A stretch of 64,000 bases of DNA from Chitinophaga oryzae (GTDB taxonomy: Bacteria > Bacteroidota > Bacteroidia > Chitinophagales > Chitinophagaceae). The notes beneath the pieces are model-generated. The model was not told where the DNA came from. It saw nothing but the letters and a program-made list of their open reading frames with translations, and did not search any database. Where the stretch lies: positions 2,108,001 through 2,172,000 of the forward strand of contig NZ_CP051204.2 of assembly GCF_012516375.2 (NCBI RefSeq). Direction: 5' to 3'. Shown here piece after piece: positions 47,926-56,969 of the stretch. A program made the position numbers and the translations under genes. Each line of letters begins with the position of its first letter. Positions within the stretch are counted from its first letter, which is position 1.

Positions 47926-49305
47926 ATGAGAAAACAATTCCTGATGATCACCCTTGCCGGGTGCGCCGTTATCAGCTCCTGTGAAAAGCGGGACACCGCT
48001 GATCATCCGGCCGGTCCTGCCGCCACACCGGCCACGCGTTTTGAATTCACCGTTACAGACGGCATTACCGGTTTCGCCGTTCCTGGCGCCACCATTACCG
48101 TCACCTCTCCTGATGGAAAAGAAAGCCGGCTGACAGCCGGAAAAAACGGTGTCGCTTCTTTTCCTGCCGCCAATGGAAAATTCTCCTTCGTGATAAACGG
48201 GGAGGGATACCGGCCGCTGGAGACTTATTTTTCCGGCGGCGAAGACTCACTGGTCCGCGCGGAAGTTCATCTGGACCCACAGGTCAACCCTGCAGTGGCC
48301 GTTGCCGGGAAAAAAGGCGATGCTTCCGCGGTCACGATCAGCGGATATATCAGCGATGCGGATGAACATACGCCGCTCGCCGGCGTGGAGGTTCAACTGG
48401 GCGCCTATACCGCCCGGACTGACAGCAGAGGATATTTTACCGCCAGTTTTCCCGTTGGCCAGCTCCCCGCAGATCCTTTGGCGAAGCCAGCGCAGATGGA
48501 CATCAGCGCTGTTAAACCGGGGTACATAACACATGTGCTGAAAAATTTTTACCTCCTGCCGGACGCTTATACGTTTAAAATAGCGCTTCGCACAACAGCT
48601 TCACCGTCGGCGCAGCAAAACGGCAGAACGGGCACTGAGGAAGTGGAATACCTGCGTCAGGGATTGTTGGACAGGACTGCTGACGAAATGCAGCAACGTG
48701 AGGCCGCTGCCGTGGCAGCGGAAAACAATACCGCTGCTTATGGAAAAGCAACCGCATTGGCGTTACCGTCCAGTATCCGTGTAGGGCGCAATTGTTCCTG
48801 CCTTACCTGTAGCACCGTGCAGGTGATGAGCCTTGAATCCTATACCGCTTCGGGACTTGACAACGAATGGATTTCCAGCTGGAGGGCCGCTTCCCTGCAG
48901 GCCGGCGCTGTCGCCTACCGTTCTTATGGTGCATGGCATGTATTGCATCCGATACGTTCCAATTATGATATTTCCAGTACGCCCTGCTCGCAGGCGTGGG
49001 GCAGCGAAACCGCTTCCTCTACCATCAACGCGGCGAATGCCACTGCCGGTATTTACCTCTCCCAAAACGGGGCTGTTTTCCGCTCGGAGTATTCTGCCGA
49101 AAATAACAACGCAGGTTGCGGCAATGGCTATAGCGGCACCGGCAGCTCATGGCCCTGTATCTCGGACGCACGATGTGCCGGACGGGCCACCAACGGCCAC
49201 GGAAGGGGCATGTGCCAGTGGGGCTCCAGCTTCTGGGCCAGCGATAAAGACTACCGGTGGATACTGAATCATTATTACAACCCGGGAGGCGTTGTTATTC
49301 AGTAG
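47926..49305 (+). CDS. Lipoprotein with carboxypeptidase-regulatory-like and SpoIID/LytB-like domains
   Basis: 459 residues. Lipoprotein signal (FLMITLAGCAVISSC, Cys near 19). Two beta-sandwich repeats follow: VTDGITGFAVPGATITVTSP (about 45-115) and ISGYISDADEHTPLAGVEV (about 138-225). The C-terminal 180 residues resemble SpoIID/LytB: VMSLESYTASGLDNEW, SLQAGAVAYRSYG and NGHGRGMCQWGSSFW. SpoIID proteins act on peptidoglycan glycan strands. Many Cys pairs (CSCLTC, CGNGYS, CISDARC) suggest disulfides. Function here is inferred. Confidence 0.8.
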   Translation: MRKQFLMITLAGCAVISSCEKRDTADHPAGPAATPATRFEFTVTDGITGFAVPGATITVTSPDGKESRLTAGKNGVASFPAANGKFSFVINGEGYRPLETYFSGGEDSLVRAEVHLDPQVNPAVAVAGKKGDASAVTISGYISDADEHTPLAGVEVQLGAYTARTDSRGYFTASFPVGQLPADPLAKPAQMDISAVKPGYITHVLKNFYLLPDAYTFKIALRTTASPSAQQNGRTGTEEVEYLRQGLLDRTADEMQQREAAAVAAENNTAAYGKATALALPSSIRVGRNCSCLTCSTVQVMSLESYTASGLDNEWISSWRAASLQAGAVAYRSYGAWHVLHPIRSNYDISSTPCSQAWGSETASSTINAANATAGIYLSQNGAVFRSEYSAENNNAGCGNGYSGTGSSWPCISDARCAGRATNGHGRGMCQWGSSFWASDKDYRWILNHYYNPGGVVIQ

Positions 49306-49347
49306 CGTTATCCGGTTCTGATACGGAACACCACCGAAAGTAAAAGA

Positions 49348-49388
49348 GCAGGAAACGCCCTCCGCGCCATGCAGGGGGCGTTTCCTGC
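49348..49388. terminator. Hairpin after the SpoIID-like gene
   Basis: A 13-bp perfect stem (GCAGGAAACGCCC / GGGCGTTTCCTGC). It overlaps the promoter zone of the next AraC gene. T-tract weak. Confidence 0.65.
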
Positions 49389-49408
49389 CATATGTGTGCA
49401 AACAGCTA

Positions 49409-49416
49409 TATCTTTG
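49409..49416 (+). promoter_or_regulatory. -7 box abutting the AraC start codon
   Basis: TATCTTTG matches TAnnTTTG and ends 4 bp before the ATG at 49421, so a leaderless mRNA is possible. No clear upstream element. Confidence 0.5.
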
Positions 49417-49420
49417 GGAT

Positions 49421-50272
49421 ATGGATGCGCTGTTAATAAAAACCTCTTATCTGCCACCATTTCCGTTACGTCCTTACATAGACCGCTTCTGGACCTGCGA
49501 AGGCACTGCTGCTGCTTATGCACAGCCAACCATGGCCATGGGCACCGGGGCGGAAATGATCTTTCAGCTTAAAGCACCCATGACGATCGTTTCGAATGGC
49601 AACATGCTTTTAACACCACCCCCGCAGGCCATCTACTGTGTCCGTCATCAGCATTACAGGGCGATGATCAATAACACCCACCGCTTTGTGGCCGTCCGTT
49701 TTAAAGCCGGTGCTATCAGGCATTTCTGCCCGCTGCCTGTAACCGGAATTATTGAATGTTTCCCCGATGTCCATCTCCTTTATGGCGACGAAGGTCAAAG
49801 GTTGACAGAAGGCTTACAGCGCAGTAAAGGTACCGCGCAGCAACTGGAGCTGATCAGCGTATTCCTGTCGGGATTATTGCGTAAATACCATCGTCCGCAC
49901 GTATTAACAGACGAAGCCGTCCGGCGATTGTATCATCATCGTGAGCTCCCCGACATGATTGCTTTCAGCGCCGCTCTGGGCAGCAGCTACCGTCAGTTTG
50001 AGCGGCTTTTTATACAACATGTGGGTGTTACGCCCAAGGCGTTTCAACAGGCAGCGCGGCTGAACAATACGTTGAAATACCTCCTGTTCCGCGGCATCCA
50101 TAACTATCTGCCGGTAGCATTTGATTTCGGGTACTATGACCAGTCACATTTTATCAGGGCATGCAGGAAGTACTTCGGTGATAAGCCGCGCGCTATCCTG
50201 TCGCCCACAGGCTGCGATCATCACTTTTACTTATCTTCTTGCAGCGCATCAGGACTGGCAGAAAGAAAATAA
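49421..50272 (+). CDS. AraC-family transcriptional regulator (DUF6597-like N-terminus)
   Basis: 283 residues from the ATG at 49421 (a GTG at 49394 is upstream of the -7 box). N-terminal DUF6597-like part (LPPFPLRPYIDRFWTCEG) and C-terminal AraC helix-turn-helix (AFSAALGSSYRQFERLFIQHVGVTP; AFDFGYYDQSHFIRACRKYF). Convergent with and overlapping the ABM gene by 46 bp. Confidence 0.88.
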   Translation: MDALLIKTSYLPPFPLRPYIDRFWTCEGTAAAYAQPTMAMGTGAEMIFQLKAPMTIVSNGNMLLTPPPQAIYCVRHQHYRAMINNTHRFVAVRFKAGAIRHFCPLPVTGIIECFPDVHLLYGDEGQRLTEGLQRSKGTAQQLELISVFLSGLLRKYHRPHVLTDEAVRRLYHHRELPDMIAFSAALGSSYRQFERLFIQHVGVTPKAFQQAARLNNTLKYLLFRGIHNYLPVAFDFGYYDQSHFIRACRKYFGDKPRAILSPTGCDHHFYLSSCSASGLAERK

Positions 50273-50679
50273 ACCTTCAGGTCCTTTGTTTTCCACCCTT
50301 CCATCTTTTTAACAAAATCAACCAGGTAAGGCTGTGCAAAATGATATTTAAGCCCTGCCTGGTCCCTGTAGTGTTCTATCAGTGTGAAAGCACCCGCTTC
50401 TCCCGGCTCGGGATACCAGGTGTAAGCGATGCAGCCAGGCTCTTTTCTTGTCAGAGCAGCCAGGGTATCCAGTGCGCTGCGAAATTCGGTGGTGGCTTCC
50501 GGTCGGATGTATAGTTTGGCGATGACGAATTTTTCGACATTCATTGTTTGGGATGATTGGACAGATGATATTTTTTTGATGCGGTTATCATCAAAGCGGT
50601 GTGCCGGCGGGTGGCTGAAGCCAGGGATAGCTAATGTCATACAGGTAAACTGCCATAAAAGTGTTTTCGTGCGATTCAT
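50227..50679 (-). CDS. Antibiotic biosynthesis monooxygenase (ABM) domain protein, secreted
   Basis: 150 residues from the ATG at 50679. An N-terminal hydrophobic stretch (LLWQFTCMTLAIPGFSH) suggests export. Residues about 50-140 are an ABM-type dimeric alpha/beta barrel (EKFVIAKLYIRPEATTEFR; PGCIAYTWYPEPGEAGAF). The family includes quinol and heme-degrading monooxygenases; the substrate here is unknown. Confidence 0.85.
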   Translation of the reverse strand: MNRTKTLLWQFTCMTLAIPGFSHPPAHRFDDNRIKKISSVQSSQTMNVEKFVIAKLYIRPEATTEFRSALDTLAALTRKEPGCIAYTWYPEPGEAGAFTLIEHYRDQAGLKYHFAQPYLVDFVKKMEGWKTKDLKVYFLSASPDALQEDK

Positions 50680-50706
50680 AATTAATGGAGTGATTTGATG
50701 GTCCCG

Positions 50707-50714
50707 CAAAGCTA
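50707..50714 (-). promoter_or_regulatory. -7 box of the ABM gene
   Basis: CAAAGCTA reads TAGCTTTG on the minus strand, a TAnnTTTG match 27 bp before the ATG. Confidence 0.5.
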
Positions 50715-50801
50715 GTTTTCATCGCATCGGGAAAATTGTATAATTCTGCCAACGATGCGCTGGACTCTGTTATGCAAAAGGAGGGATTAACCTGCACCTG
50801 G

Positions 50802-53675
50802 TTATATCTGGTTCAGGAACTGGCTCAGCGATTGCTCCGTCGGCAACCCGATCTTCTTCCTGATCCGGTACCGGCTCACTTCCACGCCCCGCACGGTGAT
50901 ATTAAGCAGCTGTGACACTTCTTTGGTCGTTAGATTCAGTTTGATATAGGTGCACATTTTTAAATCCGTTTTCGTCAGCTGCGGATATTGTTTTTTAAGC
51001 TTATTGAGAAAACCATCGTTCAGCTCATCGAAATGCGCGGCAAACACGTCCCAGTTGGCATTGATTTTTTCGGTATCCCTGATCAGGTCTGTAATGCTTT
51101 TAATATCTTCTTCGCTGTTGAGCCGTGATACTTTTTCTTTGATCTTCGTGAGCGTGTCCGCTTTTTCCATCAGGTGCATGCTGGTATTGGCCAGTTCTTT
51201 TTTCTGCAACAGTACCTCCTGAGCTAACTTTTCATTTTGAAGCTTGATGATTTCTTTTTCGTTCTTCTCCAGCTCGAGGTGATGGATGTAATTGAGCCTT
51301 TTCTGCTCTTCCTCAAATTTTCGCCGTTGCACGAGCAGTTTATGCTTCTGGCGTTTTTGTATCAGGTATACCAGGCCGGCAAAAAGGGCCAGGTAGCCAA
51401 GGATGGCCCAGACGGTCTTATACCATGGGGCTCTTATGACAAAGGTGTAAGACACCACTGCTGACTCCTGCTGTTGCTGGTCGCGGGCTTTTACTTTGAA
51501 GGTATAGGTACCGTTGGAGAGGTTGGTATAGTCCTTTTCCGTTTTACGGTCCCAGGAAGACCATTCGCGGTCGTATCCTTCCAGCTGGTAGCTGTACTCC
51601 ATGTGTTTGTGGGATTCATACGCCGGTGCGCTGTATTCGAAATGAAAAGCGTTGTAGGCGGCGGACAAGGATGGTATATTACCGGTAAGCGGACCATGAT
51701 AGCCGCCAAAGATAGTGCTGTCTGCCTTGCCGGCGGTTTTGACCATTCCCAGGAGGACGGTCACACGGGGCTTGACTGCGGTATATTTTTTATAATCAAG
51801 ATGTATCAACCCGTTTTCTGAGCCGATAAAGATATTTTCCCGGTTATAGGGGTAGATGTTCTCAAACCTTGAAAGGAGCTGGCCAGCCAGTTCAGGAAAG
51901 TAGGTGACGGTGGGCGCGCTGACGCCATCTGCCGGCGAAAAATGCACTACGCCTGTTCCTTTTTCGTTGCAGAACCATACGTTCCCTTCATCGTCTTCAG
52001 TGAGGTACCGCATTTTCATCTTCCCGAAAACGGCAGACAGGAAGCCGGAAGGAACGAACCGGTTGCTTTGGGCGCTAAACTCGTAAAGTCCGTTGGTGGT
52101 CGCAAAAAGGACCTGGTTTTTTATTTTGAAAACAAAGTTGTTTAACGCCGATGGCAGGCCGTCATTCGTAGTGTAAAGGCGGGCGGTGTATTTTTTTTTG
52201 TCCTCCGATAAGGTGAAACGATAAATACCCCGGTAGGGATGGGAGGCCCAGATATCCCCGTTGTTGTCGAGGGCCAGAAAGCGGTAAGAGTCGGGAACGC
52301 CCGCTATTTTACCGGCGTCCTGGAAGCGGCTGTTTTCATAGCGGAGCCTTTTGAGGCCGTTGTAAGTGCCTACCACGACGTCCTGTACCGGAAACACGGA
52401 TGACAAGGGCAGGAAATACCAGCAACCTTCGCCGCCGGAAATCAGCTGCGCATCGTTACCCTGCACGTCATAAATACCGATGTCATTGCCGAGCACCAGG
52501 CGTCCGTTGACTTCACGAAGGTTCCATGCTTCACGGTTTTCTGTGTTGGCGACACGCGCAAAGTCGTTTTTCGTGACATGAAGGTTATTATTATCAGCCA
52601 GTGCGGCGCTGTATAACCCGTTGGAAGTGCCCACATACAGCCTGTTGTGGAAAATACGTGTGGAATACGCGGACAGGTTATTGGCTTTGCCAATCTGCAG
52701 GTACCGGATGGCTGAATTATAATTGATATAACTGATACCGCTGTTAAGGCCTGTCCACAGGTTTTTGTCGGCGTCCATAAAAACGCTCAGCGTATTATTA
52801 TTTTGCAGGCCCTGTTCATCAGAGAAACGTTGTAGCCCGTTGTGCCTGATATTGGCCACAAGGCAACCGCCAGCAGCGGTGGCCATGACAAATTCATCGT
52901 CATTTATTTTAGTGGCGGAGTTGATATAGAGATCGTGTTGTGGATTGTTGTGTTGGAGGGAGATGGTGCCATTTTGTAATAAAAATGTTCCATTTGTCCT
53001 GGTGACGATGAAAATACTATCTTTTCTCATTTGGAACATGCCGGCGATAAGCACACCTGCCAGCTTTTTACCATCATTCACAGGCTCCCACCGGGTATCA
53101 TTCAGTTGAAGCATGCCAGTGGCACGGTCGGCGGCATAGATCCGGTCACCGGCACGCGCCATAAAAGTCCATTGAGAGTTAGGCTGGTGCACATGGACGG
53201 ACTGACCGTTATACTCAAAGATCCTGTCGTGGGCCTGGAAGAAGATCCGCTTGCCCAGGACGGCGATATGCCACACGTCTGCAAACCGTTGATGCGGCGG
53301 TGGAATTTTGTCTTTGATGGAGGTGTAGGTCAAAATGCCATTCTGTCCGGAAGAGAAATACCCTATTTCATCCTGGCCGCCCACGTATATTTTCCCGTCG
53401 TCGCTGATGGCGAGGCACCATATCACCGTATTATTAGGCAGCGGATACAATTTCCAGTGACTGCCATCGAAACGTAACAAACCCTCATTATTGGCAAAAT
53501 ACATGACTTTCTGCTTGTCCTGACCGATGTCCCAGTTCTGGCTGCCGCTGTGATAATCAAATTTGGTGTAGTTGATAACGGCAGGAATGCCGGTCCCGTT
53601 TTGTGCATAAACAGCGTGACCGACAGTTGACAACAGCACCGGAAACAACAGGATGTTAAGCAGAATCTTATTCAT
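50802..53675 (-). CDS. Membrane-spanning propeller/Y_Y_Y sensor with LuxR-type HTH
   Basis: 957 residues from the ATG at 53675; 56 upstream residues of open frame cross the promoter. Signal/anchor (NILLFPVLLSTVGHAVYAQ), about 600 residues of beta-propeller repeats, a Y_Y_Y domain (about 680-760; YQLEGYDREWSSWDRK), a membrane segment (TVWAILGYLALFAGLVYLI, about 767-785), a long coiled coil (about 790-870), and a C-terminal LuxR-type helix-turn-helix (TKTDLKMCTYIKLNLTTKEV, NITVRGVEVSRYRIRKKIG). A one-protein sensor-regulator, divergent from the SusC/SusD locus it probably controls. Confidence 0.92.
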   Translation of the reverse strand: MNKILLNILLFPVLLSTVGHAVYAQNGTGIPAVINYTKFDYHSGSQNWDIGQDKQKVMYFANNEGLLRFDGSHWKLYPLPNNTVIWCLAISDDGKIYVGGQDEIGYFSSGQNGILTYTSIKDKIPPPHQRFADVWHIAVLGKRIFFQAHDRIFEYNGQSVHVHQPNSQWTFMARAGDRIYAADRATGMLQLNDTRWEPVNDGKKLAGVLIAGMFQMRKDSIFIVTRTNGTFLLQNGTISLQHNNPQHDLYINSATKINDDEFVMATAAGGCLVANIRHNGLQRFSDEQGLQNNNTLSVFMDADKNLWTGLNSGISYINYNSAIRYLQIGKANNLSAYSTRIFHNRLYVGTSNGLYSAALADNNNLHVTKNDFARVANTENREAWNLREVNGRLVLGNDIGIYDVQGNDAQLISGGEGCWYFLPLSSVFPVQDVVVGTYNGLKRLRYENSRFQDAGKIAGVPDSYRFLALDNNGDIWASHPYRGIYRFTLSEDKKKYTARLYTTNDGLPSALNNFVFKIKNQVLFATTNGLYEFSAQSNRFVPSGFLSAVFGKMKMRYLTEDDEGNVWFCNEKGTGVVHFSPADGVSAPTVTYFPELAGQLLSRFENIYPYNRENIFIGSENGLIHLDYKKYTAVKPRVTVLLGMVKTAGKADSTIFGGYHGPLTGNIPSLSAAYNAFHFEYSAPAYESHKHMEYSYQLEGYDREWSSWDRKTEKDYTNLSNGTYTFKVKARDQQQQESAVVSYTFVIRAPWYKTVWAILGYLALFAGLVYLIQKRQKHKLLVQRRKFEEEQKRLNYIHHLELEKNEKEIIKLQNEKLAQEVLLQKKELANTSMHLMEKADTLTKIKEKVSRLNSEEDIKSITDLIRDTEKINANWDVFAAHFDELNDGFLNKLKKQYPQLTKTDLKMCTYIKLNLTTKEVSQLLNITVRGVEVSRYRIRKKIGLPTEQSLSQFLNQI

Positions 53676-53696
53676 ATATGAGTCCCCACACGCGGA

Positions 53697-53770
53697 TGTA
53701 GTAGTATTGTAGTAGTACGTTCGTCCATAAAAATAGACAATTACGGGATAAGACGTAGTAATGAAGTAGT
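53697..53770. promoter_or_regulatory. Two pairs of GTAGT repeats spaced 11 bp
   Basis: TGTAGTAGTA occurs at 53697-53706 and again at 53708-53717. GTAGT occurs at 53755-53759 and 53766-53770. Both pairs have an 11-bp period, about one helix turn, upstream of the SusC -7 box. Candidate sites for the divergent LuxR-HTH regulator. Confidence 0.55.
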
Positions 53771-53800
53771 GTTTTCTTCCTGTTTTCTGACAGGGTGCTC

Positions 53801-53808
53801 TACTTTTG
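53801..53808 (+). promoter_or_regulatory. -7 box of the second SusC operon
   Basis: TACTTTTG matches TAnnTTTG, 51 bp before the SusC ATG at 53860. Confidence 0.6.
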
Positions 53809-53859
53809 TTTTTCCACGATCCACATTTAAGGAATGAAGCCAAAAACTAAATTTTACGT

Positions 53860-56800
53860 ATGAAAAAAAAGTTCTCCAGAATTTTTCTCCTCCTTGTGCT
53901 GTCTGTTATCGTTCATTTAACCACCGATGCCCAAAACAAAATTGTAAAAGGCACCGTGACGGATGACAAAAATGCAGCGGTCATTGGCGCCTCTGTTGGT
54001 GTAAAAGGAACGGTAATCGGTACCTCCACGAATGAAGCAGGGGGATTTACCTTGTCCGTGCCTCCGGGCGCAGACTCTATTGTTGTGTCGGCAATAGGGT
54101 TTAACAGGCAGGTGGTCGCCATTACCGGCGCCGTCGTTAACGTTCAGTTGGAGTCTTCCAGGACCAAACTGGATGAGGTGATAGTAGTCGGTTATGGTAC
54201 GCAGAAAAAAGCCGACCTCACTGCCCCGATCACTACGGTTAACACAGAAAATATGTTGAAGCGGACCACGGCCACGCCCATGGAAGCGCTGCAGGGAAGT
54301 GTTCCCGGCGTACAGGTGGTGACCAGCGGCGCCCCCGGCAGCTCCCCGAATGTCCGTATCAGAGGGGTAGGATCGTTTAATAATGAAAATCCGCTATACG
54401 TGGTGGATGGAATGTTTGTTAATGACATCAGCTTTCTGAACCCTAACGATATTGCCGATATGTCCATCCTGAAGGATGCGTCGGGCGCCGCCATCTATGG
54501 CGTACGTGCCGCGAACGGCGTGGTGCTGATCACCACCAAAAAAGGGAAAACGAATATGAAGACCCGCGTCACCTACACCGGGTATGTGGGCGTACAGAAG
54601 CCGACAAATGTATTGAAAATGGCCAACGGGCAACAGTACACCTCCTTTTCGCTGCAGAGAGGATCGGTGGCCGACAGCGGTACCGTATTGTTATCTTCCC
54701 AAAAATATGGCGGCAGTGGTCTGAATCCTACCACCAGCACGGACTGGTACGATGTTATATTAAGGAAAAGCGCCATGCTGACCAACCACGGCATAGATGT
54801 GCAGGGTGGCAGCGACAAGATCACATACTCAATGGGGCTGAATTACACCTACCAGAACGGTATTTTAAATGCCCTGAACAATTTCAAAAGGTACAACGGA
54901 CGGCTGCAGCTCGAAGCCCGGGCTTTCCCCTGGCTGAAAGTAGGCTTCTCCGCCATCTTTAACAACTCCGTTACTTTCAATCCCAATAACGCTGCTTTCC
55001 TGGATGCTTACACCGCCTCGCCGTTGTTCCCGGTGTATGACAGCACCAACGTCAACGCTTTCCCGGTGAAGTTTACCGCTGCGTCGGTAATAGGCAGGTC
55101 TGACGACAAAAACCCGATGGCCTCCGCCTATTATAATTACGACCGGTCGAGGGCATTTCAGATATTACCTACTTTATATGCGGAAGCAGGCTTCTGGGAA
55201 AATAAAATCACCTTCCGGTCACAGTTGAGCCAGGTATATGGTTCCCTGCTGGGCACAAAATACCGGCCGGAGATGAACCTGGGCCCCGGCGCCGGTTCTA
55301 CCGTATCTCACCTGACCTCCATCCAGGAGCGCACTACCAATTATATACTCGATAACCTTCTCACCTATAAAGACGGCAAAGGCGCGCATCACTGGAGCAT
55401 ACTGCTGGGGCAGTCCACAAGGGAAGAACGCTGGCGCCAGACACGGACCGAAGCCGATGATGTTCCCAACGTGGAAGAATCGTGGTATACCGGCCAGTAT
55501 ACGTCCAGTGCCGCTTACTACGGAGAGAACGGTACCCGCAACGCAGGTCTTTCCTATTTCACCCGTGCTACCTACGACTTCGATAATAAATACCTCCTCA
55601 CGGCCACCTTCCGCGCTGATGGCAGCTCCAAATATCAGACAAAATGGGGCTATTTCCCTTCTGTAGGTCTTGGATGGGTACTGAGCAGGGAAGCCTTTAT
55701 GAAAAACCAGAAAATATTTGATTTCTTAAAACTCAGGGGTAGCTGGGGACAGCTGGGCAATGACGGGGTGAACAGCAACGCCGGTTATGCCATCGTGAAG
55801 ACCGGTAACAGCAATTCCGCCGTTTTTGGCAGCACTGCCGGTGCTAACGGGCTGTATGTGCCGGGGTACACTGTAGACCGGTTTTTTACAGATGTTACCT
55901 GGGAAGTGGTGACAGAGTGGGATGCCGGTATCGATTTCGAAATGTTTAAAGGCAAATTAAAAGGCTCTGTCGACTACTACAACAGGAAAACCACCAAGGC
56001 CGCTTTCTATCGGCCGTTCTCCTTCACTTACCGCACCGTTTACGGCAACTGGGCCGATATGGTGAACAGCGGATGGGACATCGCCCTGAACTGGAGCGAT
56101 AAAATCGGCCAGGTAGGATACCAGATCGGCGGCAATGTGTCCACGTTGAAAAATAAGGTCACCAGTTTAGGTACATTGCCCAGTTCTACCGGCGGCTTCC
56201 CTGAATGGACCGCGGAATTCCCCAACCGGATCCTGGTAGGCGAGCCTATTAATTATTTCTACGGCTATGAGTTCACCGGTGTTTACCAGACACAACAGGA
56301 GATCGATGGCGACCCGATAGCGAAACACTACAACCAGGGCGCCTCATCGCCGATTGTGCCCGGCTTCCCGAAATATAAAGACCAGAACGGCGACGGTGTC
56401 CTCGATGATAAAGACCGTATCAATATGGGCAGCTATCTCCCTAAATTTACCTACGGCTTTAACATTGCGCTGAACTATAAACAATTTGATTTCAGCGTGG
56501 CTTTCCAGGGCGTGTCCGGCAATAAAATATTCAACCTGAACAGGGGCCGGCTGTACAAAGCATCCACCTCTTTAAATATCGATGAAAAATTTGCCAGCAA
56601 CCTCTGGACCGGTCCCGGCTCCACGAATGCCTACCCTTCTGCCTATGCACTGGGACAGGGATGGTTTAAAGTAAGCAACTCTTTCTTTGTAGAGAGCGGT
56701 GCTTATCTGCGGGTACAGAATATACAGCTGGGTTATAACTTTAAGGTAGGTAAACAATCCCCCATCGGTATGCGGGTATTCGCTACTGCCGACAGGCCGT

Positions 56801-56937
56801 TTATGTTTACCCGGTACAACGGCTTTACACCGGAAGTAGGCACCTATACCGGCAACGGCGCTTCTGTTTCCGGCTACGATGCCAATGTGTACCCGGTTTC
56901 ATCCACTTACAGCTTAGGCGTTACCGCTACTTTTTAA
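53860..56937 (+). CDS. SusC/RagA-family TonB-linked outer-membrane transporter
   Basis: 1025 residues. Signal peptide (IFLLLVLSVIVHLTTDAQ), carboxypeptidase-regulatory-like domain (about 28-100; VKGTVTDDKNAAVIGASV), TonB-box region DEVIVVGYGTQKK (about 106-118), plug (PNVRIRGVGSFNNENPLYV and ASGAAIYGVRAANGVVLITT), then the barrel ending in a Phe (SLGVTATF). First gene of a rightward operon with SusD, GH16 and sugar-metabolism genes, so its ligand is probably a beta-glucan oligosaccharide. Confidence 0.96.
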   Translation: MKKKFSRIFLLLVLSVIVHLTTDAQNKIVKGTVTDDKNAAVIGASVGVKGTVIGTSTNEAGGFTLSVPPGADSIVVSAIGFNRQVVAITGAVVNVQLESSRTKLDEVIVVGYGTQKKADLTAPITTVNTENMLKRTTATPMEALQGSVPGVQVVTSGAPGSSPNVRIRGVGSFNNENPLYVVDGMFVNDISFLNPNDIADMSILKDASGAAIYGVRAANGVVLITTKKGKTNMKTRVTYTGYVGVQKPTNVLKMANGQQYTSFSLQRGSVADSGTVLLSSQKYGGSGLNPTTSTDWYDVILRKSAMLTNHGIDVQGGSDKITYSMGLNYTYQNGILNALNNFKRYNGRLQLEARAFPWLKVGFSAIFNNSVTFNPNNAAFLDAYTASPLFPVYDSTNVNAFPVKFTAASVIGRSDDKNPMASAYYNYDRSRAFQILPTLYAEAGFWENKITFRSQLSQVYGSLLGTKYRPEMNLGPGAGSTVSHLTSIQERTTNYILDNLLTYKDGKGAHHWSILLGQSTREERWRQTRTEADDVPNVEESWYTGQYTSSAAYYGENGTRNAGLSYFTRATYDFDNKYLLTATFRADGSSKYQTKWGYFPSVGLGWVLSREAFMKNQKIFDFLKLRGSWGQLGNDGVNSNAGYAIVKTGNSNSAVFGSTAGANGLYVPGYTVDRFFTDVTWEVVTEWDAGIDFEMFKGKLKGSVDYYNRKTTKAAFYRPFSFTYRTVYGNWADMVNSGWDIALNWSDKIGQVGYQIGGNVSTLKNKVTSLGTLPSSTGGFPEWTAEFPNRILVGEPINYFYGYEFTGVYQTQQEIDGDPIAKHYNQGASSPIVPGFPKYKDQNGDGVLDDKDRINMGSYLPKFTYGFNIALNYKQFDFSVAFQGVSGNKIFNLNRGRLYKASTSLNIDEKFASNLWTGPGSTNAYPSAYALGQGWFKVSNSFFVESGAYLRVQNIQLGYNFKVGKQSPIGMRVFATADRPFMFTRYNGFTPEVGTYTGNGASVSGYDANVYPVSSTYSLGVTATF

Positions 56938-56969
56938 GGAAATGTTTCCTGTCAACAAAAAATGAAATC

